A DNA stretch of 64,000 bases, taken from NCBI RefSeq assembly GCF_014803405.1, contig NZ_JACYFG010000002.1:62001-126000 (forward strand). The letters run 5' to 3'. This document shows positions 52,695-59,831 of this stretch, in pieces. The DNA comes from Pelagicoccus enzymogenes (GTDB lineage: Bacteria; Verrucomicrobiota; Verrucomicrobiia; Opitutales; Opitutaceae). Every line of letters begins with the position of its first letter. Positions within the stretch are counted from its first letter, which is position 1. Under the pieces are notes generated by a model. The model was not told where the DNA came from. It saw only the letters and a list, made by a program, of their open reading frames with translations, and made no database searches. Both the position numbers and the translations under genes were made by a program.

Positions 52695-53753
52695 ATGAAA
52701 AAATTAGCCATTGCCGCCGTACTCGCCGCCGCCTTGACGCTCTCTGCCCAAGACAGCGCCTCGGAACGATCCCTTCTATCGAAGACTGAACTCCGCCAAG
52801 CCCTCAAGGCTCACGACCGAGCCGTGCACATCCACGACCATTGGATACGCGACCCCTTCATCTACCTCAACGACGACGGCTACTACTATCTGACCGGAAC
52901 CACTCTCAAGTCAGAGGACGACGGAGTCATCGGCATCCCAGCTTGGCGTAGCGAGAATCTCATTACATGGGAAAAGCTTCCTCGCCTCTGGAAAATGACC
53001 GATTCCAGTTGGCTTCCCGAAAAACACGGAGGTCGCCACAACGTCCCCGAAACCCTCGTCTGGGCCCCCGAGTTCTACAAGATCGGAAACCGCTGGGTCA
53101 TCACTCACACCACCAATGCCGGCGTCGCCAATCTCCTCGTCAACGACAGCCCCGAACTCAAAGGACCTTGGACCGAACCCATGGCAGCCGATTTCGGTAA
53201 GCACCACGACCCCGCCTTCTATATCGAGGACGGCAAACCATGGCTTGTATGGGGCGTACTCGATCTGCGCGAAATGAAGCCCGACTTTTCTGGCTGGGCC
53301 GGGCCGCAAATTTCGCTTGCACCCTCCGATCGCAAGATGGGCCACGAAGGTTCCTACATTATCAAGATCGGCCAGAAGTACGTCTGGTTCGGCACCGCCT
53401 GGTCCACCGACACCATGCGTCACGGCACCTATAACCTGTATTACGCCACCTCCGATTCACTCACCGGCCCCTACGGCGAGCGCCGCTTCGCCGGACGTTT
53501 CCTCGGCCACGGCACTCCTTTCCAGGACAAACAAGGCCGCTGGTGGTGCACTGAATTTTATAACGCCAACAAACCCACCGTGCCCGCCGACAAAGCAGCC
53601 AGTATGGATCTTTCGGATACGGCCTACACCATTAACCCTATCGGCACCACCATCGTGCCTCTCGAAATCGAAGAACGCGACGGCGACGTCTTCGTACGAG
53701 CTAAAGACCCGCACTACGCAAATCCCGGTCCCGAAGAAGTCCAACAATTTTAA
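52695..53753 (+). CDS. GH43-like five-bladed beta-propeller glycosidase
   Basis: A 352-residue protein with a standard signal peptide (MKKLAIAAVLAAALTLSA). Expected catalytic residues are base D53 in IRDPFIYLNDDGYYYLTGTT, WAPE at 123-126, modulator D172 in KHHDPAFYIEDGKP, and acid E218 in MGHEGSYIIKIGQKYVWFGTAWS. From residue 205 to the end it is very similar to the upstream lipoprotein (FAGRFLGHGTPFQ, GRWWCTEFYNAN, RAKDPHYANPGPEEVQQF), so the pair arose by tandem duplication, with the first copy gaining or keeping a lipid anchor. Likely releases a terminal sugar from the target glycan in the periplasm. Confidence 0.85.
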   Translation: MKKLAIAAVLAAALTLSAQDSASERSLLSKTELRQALKAHDRAVHIHDHWIRDPFIYLNDDGYYYLTGTTLKSEDDGVIGIPAWRSENLITWEKLPRLWKMTDSSWLPEKHGGRHNVPETLVWAPEFYKIGNRWVITHTTNAGVANLLVNDSPELKGPWTEPMAADFGKHHDPAFYIEDGKPWLVWGVLDLREMKPDFSGWAGPQISLAPSDRKMGHEGSYIIKIGQKYVWFGTAWSTDTMRHGTYNLYYATSDSLTGPYGERRFAGRFLGHGTPFQDKQGRWWCTEFYNANKPTVPADKAASMDLSDTAYTINPIGTTIVPLEIEERDGDVFVRAKDPHYANPGPEEVQQF

Positions 53754-53762
53754 CCACCTCCC

Positions 53763-53871
53763 GTGTGGAAGCGTGCTTCTCACGCGATTCCCGCCCGAAC
53801 CCGATCCGTGGGAAGCGGCCTTGTGCCGCGATAATCGACGCTACAAATCGCGACCCGAGGTCGCTTCCCAC
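53763..53871. repeat. cluster of three REP-like elements
   Basis: Units at 53763-53787 (plus, GTGTGGAAGCGTGCTTCTCA...), 53808-53831 (plus, GTGGGAAGCGGCCTTGTGCC...) and 53848-53871 (minus, reading GTGGGAAGCGACCTCGGGTC...). The last two form a head-to-head pair. The cluster ends ten bases before the sulfatase start. Confidence 0.85.
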
Positions 53872-53880
53872 AAAAGCTCC

Positions 53881-55263
53881 ATGAACCCCCTCGTCATCCT
53901 CTTCTGCGCTCTCTTCGCCATCGAAGCGTCACTCTCCGCCGCTCCGCCCCCAAACATCCTCGTTTTTCTCACCGACGACCTTAGCGCCCGTGACCTCGGT
54001 TGCTACGGAGCCAGCGACGTACGCACTCCAAACATGGACCAGCTCGCTGCGGAGGGACTCACTTTCGACCAAGCCTTCATCATCTCTCCCGCCTGCGCCC
54101 CCAGTCGGGCCGCTTTGCTCACTGGACTCACTCCCGACCACAACGGAGCCAAGGCGAACCATACCTACCGCAGGGATGACGTTCCCTCTCTCATTCCCCT
54201 CTTCACTGCTCTCGGCTACCAAACCGCTGCCTTCGGAAAGATCGCCCACGGCAAGGATGTCGCCGACCACGGCTTCGACCATCACGAGCGTTCTATCGAT
54301 CCCGAAAAGATAGCGGCTTGGCTCGACTCTACTGACAGTGCTCGCCCCATCGCCCTTTTCGTCGGAACAAAGGACCCACACGTGCCCTGGCCGGAAGTCG
54401 ACGGTTACGATCCAGAACAGGTCATCATCCCACCCTTCCATATCGACACTCCGGATACACGACTCTTCCGCGCTCGCTACTACACAGACGTCACTCGAGC
54501 TGACACCGATCTCGGCAACACCCTCGCAATCGCAGAAGAACGCTGGGGAGAGAACTTCGTTGCCCTATTCTCAAGCGACCACGGCGCCCAGTGGCCCTTC
54601 GGCAAGTGGAACCTTTACGACGAAGGCATTCGCGTCCCCCTCATTGTACGCTGGCCCGGAAAAATAGCTCCCACCTCCCGCACCGACGCCATGGTCAGCT
54701 GGATTGACATGCTTCCCACCTTGCTCGATATAGCCGGGTCTCCTGAGGATACGAGACTCGACGGCATTTCCTTCACCGTTGTCCTCTCCCACCCCGAGAA
54801 AACACACCGCGACCGCATCTTCACCACTCACGACAATGACGGTCGTGCCAACGTCTATCCCATACGCTCCGTTCGCAGCGAGCGTTGGAAATACATCCGC
54901 AACCTCCACCCCGAGTGGATACATTCCAATCATAGCGACCGCTACCGCCTCGACACCGCCGGTGCCTACTTCTGGTCCTGGGAAGAAGCCGCGATGCATG
55001 ACAAAACAGCGGCTCTCATCATGAACCGCTACCGCCAGCGCCCTGGCGAAGAACTCTACGACCTCGAGAAAGACCCCGACGAGCTCAACAACCTCGCCGC
55101 AAATCCAAAGTATGCCCAGATACTGAATACGCTCCGCTGCGAGCTCGACGCCTGGATGAACGAACAAGGCGACCCCCAAACCGTCGTCCCCGAACCTTGG
55201 CTTCCCGGCCAAGCAGAACTCCTCGAACCCCATTCCGACTGGCCGCCCTATTACAAGAAGTAG
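53881..55263 (+). CDS. secreted sulfatase (formylglycine-dependent)
   Basis: A 460-residue S1-type sulfatase with signal peptide MNPLVILFCALFAIEASLSA. Key features are NILVFLTDDLSARDLGCYG, the modification site C72-A-P-S-R76-A-A-L-L-T-G, FGKIAHGKDVADHGFD and FSSDHGAQWPFGKW. The ATG at 53881 fits the signal; the open frame upstream runs through the REP cluster and the previous gene. It ends LDAWMNEQGD...YYKK without an extra domain, unlike the two fused sulfatases in the window. Its TAG stop is the TAG of a REP-like unit. It needs a maturase encoded elsewhere. Confidence 0.92.
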   Translation: MNPLVILFCALFAIEASLSAAPPPNILVFLTDDLSARDLGCYGASDVRTPNMDQLAAEGLTFDQAFIISPACAPSRAALLTGLTPDHNGAKANHTYRRDDVPSLIPLFTALGYQTAAFGKIAHGKDVADHGFDHHERSIDPEKIAAWLDSTDSARPIALFVGTKDPHVPWPEVDGYDPEQVIIPPFHIDTPDTRLFRARYYTDVTRADTDLGNTLAIAEERWGENFVALFSSDHGAQWPFGKWNLYDEGIRVPLIVRWPGKIAPTSRTDAMVSWIDMLPTLLDIAGSPEDTRLDGISFTVVLSHPEKTHRDRIFTTHDNDGRANVYPIRSVRSERWKYIRNLHPEWIHSNHSDRYRLDTAGAYFWSWEEAAMHDKTAALIMNRYRQRPGEELYDLEKDPDELNNLAANPKYAQILNTLRCELDAWMNEQGDPQTVVPEPWLPGQAELLEPHSDWPPYYKK

Positions 55264-55359
55264 CAGCGAGCTTGCTCGCGAAGCACAACCCGAGCTGCGG
55301 GAGCCTGCTTGTCAGGCGATATCCCATGCAAACAAATCGCGTGACAAGCACGCTCCCAC
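55260..55359. repeat. cluster of three REP-like elements, first contains a stop codon
   Basis: Units at 55260-55281 (plus, GTAGCAGCGAGCTTGCTCGC...), 55297-55320 (plus, GCGGGAGCCTGCTTGTCAGG...) and 55337-55359 (minus, reading GTGGGAGCGTGCTTGTCACG...). TAG at 55261-55263 ends the sulfatase gene. The cores differ between units while the GTGGGAGCG frame and the palindromic layout are kept. Confidence 0.85.
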
Positions 55360-55375
55360 AACTTCTCCCCCAACA

Positions 55376-56761
55376 ATGAAATCCACTCTCTCCGCAATCC
55401 TTCTCGCTTCATCATTCACCCCTCTGTTCAGCTCAGCCTCGGATTTCAAATTATCCGAAGCCGATCGCGACCGCATCGCCCAAATCCAAATCGAGCGTCA
55501 ACCCATCGCAGACCAAGGCGATGGAACCTTTGAAGATGTCACCCATGAAGCAGGCCTTCTTAGTTTTCACCCCACTCAAACAGGCGTCTTTGCTGACTTC
55601 AATCAAGACGGCTGGCTCGATTTGTTCATTGGAAACGAAACCACACCCGGCGACCGGCACCAAAGCGAACTGTATCTAAATAATGGGGATGGGACTTTCC
55701 GAGACGTTTCAGAACAATCGGGTATTTCCGCCACCGCGTGGATCAAAGGAGCAACCGCTGCCGACTATGACAACGATGGCGACGCAGACCTCTACCTATC
55801 CGCCCTCGGTCAGCCAAATTTGCTCTACCGCAACGACGGACCGCAGGCCGATAGCGACTGCTTCTTCACCGAGGTCGCCGCACAGGCGGGAGTAAATGAA
55901 CCTATACACTCCTTTCCCTGTTGGTTCTGGGACTACGACAACGACGGCTGGGAAGACCTCTTTGTGGCGGGGTTCAAAATCGGCACCGTTGGCGACGTAG
56001 CAGCATCCTTCCTCGGCCTGCCCCATGAAATCGTTCCGCCAAAACTCTACCTTAACAACCGCGACGGTACCTTCAGGGACGTCTCCTCGACTTCTGGACT
56101 CGAACGGTGCTGGGTCCCCATGGGAGCAAACTTCGGGGACCTCGACAACGACGGCTATCTGGACTTCTACGCCGGCACTGGCGACACGCCGATGAATACT
56201 ATCTTGCCCAACAAAATGTATCGAAACGCGGAAGGCAATGGGTTCCAGGACGTCACAAGCGCTGGCGGCTTCGGACACTTGCAAAAGGGCCATGCTGTCT
56301 CTTTTGGCGACTACGACAACGATGGGGACCAAGATGTACACATCGTCATGGGAGGCGCGTATTCGGGCGATAGATACATGAATGCTCTTTTCCAGAATCC
56401 AGGTCATGGCAACCAATACCTGATACTGCGACTGGAGGGATCCGAGTCTCCTCGAGACGCTACCGGAACGAGAATCAAGGTCGTTACAATCTCACCCAAC
56501 GGGACTGAACGTTCATTGCACAGAACAGTTGGCACCGGAGGGAGTTTCGGATGCAATCCCTTCAGAGTCGGAATTGGTCTGAGCGATGCAAAGTCCATCG
56601 TACAGGTCGAGATACACTGGACTAGCGGAGCGTACCAAGTTTTCACCCAGCTATCGCCCAAGCGTTTCTACAAACTGAAAGAAGGTGACCCATTAGCCAC
56701 TCCAATTACCCTGCCTCAGTTGACACCAACACGACAAATACACCAGCCGCACATCCACTAG
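55376..56761 (+). CDS. exported FG-GAP/VCBS-repeat protein with ASPIC/UnbV-like C-terminus
   Basis: A 461-residue protein with signal peptide MKSTLSAILLASSFTPLFSSA. It contains at least five calcium-binding-type repeats: FADFNQDGWLDLFIGNE, ADYDNDGDADLYLSA, WDYDNDGWEDLFVAG, GDLDNDGYLDFYAGTG, GDYDNDGDQDVHIVMG, each a blade of an FG-GAP/VCBS propeller. The C-terminal 110 residues (DATGTRIKVVTISPNGTERSLHRTVGTGGSFGCNPFRVGIGLSD) match the ASPIC/UnbV type. The DNA is less GC-biased at third positions than its neighbours, which hints at separate origin. Role unknown: surface adhesion or glycan binding is possible. Confidence 0.85.
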   Translation: MKSTLSAILLASSFTPLFSSASDFKLSEADRDRIAQIQIERQPIADQGDGTFEDVTHEAGLLSFHPTQTGVFADFNQDGWLDLFIGNETTPGDRHQSELYLNNGDGTFRDVSEQSGISATAWIKGATAADYDNDGDADLYLSALGQPNLLYRNDGPQADSDCFFTEVAAQAGVNEPIHSFPCWFWDYDNDGWEDLFVAGFKIGTVGDVAASFLGLPHEIVPPKLYLNNRDGTFRDVSSTSGLERCWVPMGANFGDLDNDGYLDFYAGTGDTPMNTILPNKMYRNAEGNGFQDVTSAGGFGHLQKGHAVSFGDYDNDGDQDVHIVMGGAYSGDRYMNALFQNPGHGNQYLILRLEGSESPRDATGTRIKVVTISPNGTERSLHRTVGTGGSFGCNPFRVGIGLSDAKSIVQVEIHWTSGAYQVFTQLSPKRFYKLKEGDPLATPITLPQLTPTRQIHQPHIH

Positions 56762-56763
56762 CT

Positions 56764-57840
56764 ATGAGAGCCACCCCCTTACTTTTGGTACTGCTTTGCC
56801 TTTCTTCCCTCTATGCAAAGCCGATTCCTGCCCCTGAACTCAATCTTGACCGCGAACAGCGCACCTCGCTCGTCAAGAGCCACGAACGAGCCTTCCAAGC
56901 CCTCGCCGAAAAGATCCGCGACCCCTACATCACGCTCGGTCCTGACGGCATGTATTACCTGACCGGCACCACCGCTGGTAGTCATTGGGGGGATACGATC
57001 GGCATTCAGCTTTGGCGAAGCAAGGATCTCGTGGACTGGGACGATATGGGATACGTTTGGAACCTCTACAAAGATGGGGCAGAACAAGACGCTTGGCACC
57101 TAAATCAACCCGTCAAAAACCCTCAGTTCAAAAACCCTTACGCCCTTTGGGCTCCAGAAATCCACTACAAAAAAGGAACATGGTGGATCGCCACCTGCCT
57201 CAACGTGAGCGGACACGGCTTGCTGCGCAGCGTCAGCGGTCGCCCGGAAGGCCCCTACGAAGCGATGCCTCGCATCGGAGAGAAAGGCATCGACTCCCAT
57301 CTTTTCGAAGACAGCGACGGGACTACCTACTATCTCTATCAAGCCAACAAACTCGCCCGCATGGAGCCAAATATGGGCGGACTTGCCGAAGACTTCGTGG
57401 ATCTTCAGCACGATGGTAACCATCCCCTCGGCTATGAAGGCGTTTACATGATGAAGCTAGACGACAAATACCTCTTCATCGCCTCCGGCCGCTACGGCTA
57501 CGAGCCCACCAACTCCTACGACCTTTACTACGCCGTATCCAAAAACCTATACGGTCCCTATGGACCTCGCCGTATGGCTCTCAAAAACGCTGGCCACGGC
57601 AACCTTTTCCAAGACAAGCAGGGGCGTTGGTGGAGCACCGCTTTCGACCACGAGTTCACGGACCTTTGGAGCCTTTGGCTCGTCCCCATCGATGTCGAGA
57701 TCACGGAAGAAGACATTCTCATTAGCTCCAAGGACCCACGCTTCCAGCCTAGCGAGGAGGATCAAGCCTTTATACGCCAATTGGCAGTCGATGGCGTACC
57801 CGCGCAGTGGGAAGGCAAAGCCCCTTGGTGGCTGCCTTGA
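56764..57840 (+). CDS. GH43-like five-bladed beta-propeller glycosidase
   Basis: A 358-residue exported protein (signal MRATPLLLVLLCLSSLYA). Candidate catalytic residues are base D53 in KIRDPYITLGPDGMYYLTGTT, WAPE near 129, modulator D177 in KGIDSHLFEDSDGTTYY, and acid E225 in LGYEGVYMMKLDDKY. It is related to but clearly more divergent than the two adjacent paralogues at 51494-53753. It starts two bases after the FG-GAP/ASPIC gene stop, so the two are coupled. It is the last plus-strand gene of the polysaccharide region. Confidence 0.82.
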   Translation: MRATPLLLVLLCLSSLYAKPIPAPELNLDREQRTSLVKSHERAFQALAEKIRDPYITLGPDGMYYLTGTTAGSHWGDTIGIQLWRSKDLVDWDDMGYVWNLYKDGAEQDAWHLNQPVKNPQFKNPYALWAPEIHYKKGTWWIATCLNVSGHGLLRSVSGRPEGPYEAMPRIGEKGIDSHLFEDSDGTTYYLYQANKLARMEPNMGGLAEDFVDLQHDGNHPLGYEGVYMMKLDDKYLFIASGRYGYEPTNSYDLYYAVSKNLYGPYGPRRMALKNAGHGNLFQDKQGRWWSTAFDHEFTDLWSLWLVPIDVEITEEDILISSKDPRFQPSEEDQAFIRQLAVDGVPAQWEGKAPWWLP

Positions 57841-57964
57841 GCCGAGCTGCAATTCTACACTTCGCTCCCTCGCCTCAAAGGGAGAACCTGCATCGATAGC
57901 GATGCAACAGGCGCGAACGCGAGGAACGGCGCCGACTCCCCACCCTTGACCTTCATTTGCGCAC

Positions 57965-57990
57965 AAAAAAGGCGGGCCCTCCAGCCCGCC
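57965..57990 (-). terminator. rho-independent terminator of the PhoX-like gene
   Basis: Read on the minus strand, GGCGGGC-TGGAGG-GCCCGCC is followed by six T residues, a textbook terminator 34 bases after the stop of the minus-strand PhoX-like gene. Confidence 0.92.
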
Positions 57991-58024
57991 TCGATGAAAT
58001 ATCTGGCTCCGGGAATCAGCCGAC

Positions 58025-59512
58025 TTACTTGAGCTTTCTCTTGAGCTCGTTAACGAAACGTTGGTTGTCCACGTAGGAGATGTCGAAGCTCCACACAGAG
58101 TCGCCCAGACCGTCTTGAACGTTGGACAAGTTCGTGCTGTCAGGATGCTGAACCGCGACCACGAACTGGGTTGGGTTGACTGGGTTGAAGATCATACCCG
58201 TCGCTTCGCAACCGTCCGCGCGAATGCTCATGAAATGGTCAAGGGACTCAGCGACACCGTCGTTGTCGCGGTCGCGGACGAACCAGATGTCTCCACCGGT
58301 CGAGGAACCGTTAGGAGCGTCTTCGATGACGTAGATGTTGCCCAAGGCATCCTGCGCGAGGTTGTCCGGAGAGTTCAGTACGCCCGTCGTTCCCGGGAAA
58401 CCGAGGTTTTTAGGAGTATTGCCATCGACCAAGACACCTACCTTGACGCGATTTCCGCCGATCATCTCAACGCTGTATACGGAGGCTTCCGAGGTCGCCG
58501 TGAAGTAGATCACTTCATTGTTGTTACGAAGACGGCTAACTTCCATGTCTTCCGGACGACCGTAAGGAGTTCCTCCAATATCGTCGGCAGCAGTGCGACC
58601 GGGACGGTTGTCGCCTTCGGTAACTTCAAACGGATTGGTGATTCCAGGAAGCGTGTTTCCGTACCAATCGGTGATCGGTACCCATCTGCCCAAACCGGTA
58701 CGAGGCTGGCCAGCATTGGCCGCATCGTTCCAATTACGGGAAGCATCGCCCGCAAAGTCGTCTACCACGAGTACAAAAGTCTGCCCCTTCGTGTAATCCT
58801 TAGGATTCGTTCTCATGAAACGATAGACCGAGCCCGAATTGTTTTCGTCTATATAATAGATCGGACGGAGGAACTTTTCGCTGAAATTGATACCTTCGTG
58901 AGAGACGTTAGCGATACTATGCAATTCGCGGATCTCGATGTCCTCCGGCGCAGCCAGCGGGTTCAGTACCTCAATAACGCGACCTTCACCGGACCATTCC
59001 TCGGCAAGCCAAAGCGTGCCGTTGGGAGTCCAACGTGAAGGGTCGAATGCGCCCCAATCGTTCGACCAGTCACCTTGGGCGCCGTTCATGTCGCCCTGGA
59101 AGAGAACGTGAGCCTCGTCCATCGTGAAATCGTAGCGCGTAACACCAGCGCCAACCAAGGTTTCATGAGGAAGGAAAAGATACTCCCCGGAGTCGTCAAA
59201 GGCCATCATATCGATCATCGAGGCGTTGCTCGCCAGTCCGGGCACGCGGATGATGGATTGCCCGGGGCTCAGAACCTGGTCTTCGATTTCACGAAGACTA
59301 ACGATGTTTTTCTGCATGATACCCGCAGGGGTCACCCAAGGAGCTGCAAGCTCCTCTGGAGAATTGGGATTGGTAACCGGAGCAGACTCAGTCAAAGGGA
59401 TGAACCAAGTGTCGGATCCGCCAGCATAAGCGGAATGGCCAAGAGCCAGGATAGATGCGGCAGAAGCGGCTTTGAGAACGCCACTGCTAAGCAGGTTGAA
59501 TGTGGATTTCAT
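58025..59512 (-). CDS. exported PhoX/DUF839-family alkaline phosphatase-like protein
   Basis: A 495-residue exported protein with a signal peptide ending SAYA at about residue 30. It matches the DUF839/PhoX propeller type: GEYLFLPHETLVGAGVTRYDF, WTPNGTLWLAEEW, ANVSHEGINFSEKFLRPIYYIDEN, YGRPEDMEVSRL, NSPDNLAQDALGNIYVIED, ADGCEATGMIFNPV. PhoX enzymes use calcium and iron to release phosphate from monoesters. The Glu/His ligands implied by PHET, SHEG and RPEDME are present. The start at the ATG at 59512 begins the signal; an upstream frame extension has no support. It is divergent from a di-heme protein, and the 319-base region between them holds a candidate Pho-box-like repeat. Confidence 0.82.
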   Translation of the reverse strand: MKSTFNLLSSGVLKAASAASILALGHSAYAGGSDTWFIPLTESAPVTNPNSPEELAAPWVTPAGIMQKNIVSLREIEDQVLSPGQSIIRVPGLASNASMIDMMAFDDSGEYLFLPHETLVGAGVTRYDFTMDEAHVLFQGDMNGAQGDWSNDWGAFDPSRWTPNGTLWLAEEWSGEGRVIEVLNPLAAPEDIEIRELHSIANVSHEGINFSEKFLRPIYYIDENNSGSVYRFMRTNPKDYTKGQTFVLVVDDFAGDASRNWNDAANAGQPRTGLGRWVPITDWYGNTLPGITNPFEVTEGDNRPGRTAADDIGGTPYGRPEDMEVSRLRNNNEVIYFTATSEASVYSVEMIGGNRVKVGVLVDGNTPKNLGFPGTTGVLNSPDNLAQDALGNIYVIEDAPNGSSTGGDIWFVRDRDNDGVAESLDHFMSIRADGCEATGMIFNPVNPTQFVVAVQHPDSTNLSNVQDGLGDSVWSFDISYVDNQRFVNELKRKLK

Positions 59513-59831
59513 TAGAGATATTAACTTTTTGGCTAGTTCTACGAAGTGCCGTTGGATTGATAAAACGGCGTCCGAAGCAAAGCGGGTGGAAGCGCCTCCA
59601 TTCAAACTCAATTCCAGCTGGGCAGGTTACGTTTTCGCGTCTAACTTCGAGTAATTGTTTCTTTGATACAGTTTCGTAACCTACTGCGCTTCAATTACAC
59701 ATGCGTAACATAGCCGTCACATCGTGACCTCCATTTCACAAAAAACGGTTGGGATTCGGCACGTAAAGCAGCTAGCCATATCAATTCCTTAACAGGTACC
59801 TAGAGACAGACCAACCTATACTCTCCTAAGA
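59513..59831. promoter_or_regulatory. divergent promoter region of PhoX-like and di-heme genes
   Basis: No gene is seen in these 319 bases, which are A+T-richer than the flanks. GTAACAT (59705-59711) and GTCACAT (59716-59722) are two 7-base direct repeats with 4-base spacing, the layout of a PhoB-type box, though the sequence differs from the enterobacterial consensus. Overlapping it, GTCAC-ATC-GTGAC (59716-59728) is a perfect palindrome. Either could be an operator. Confidence 0.4.

Noticed and set aside
53763-53871. Possible CRISPR array because of repeated 24-base units
   Set aside because: Units occur in both orientations, with irregular spacing, and also as scattered single copies, which fits REP elements.
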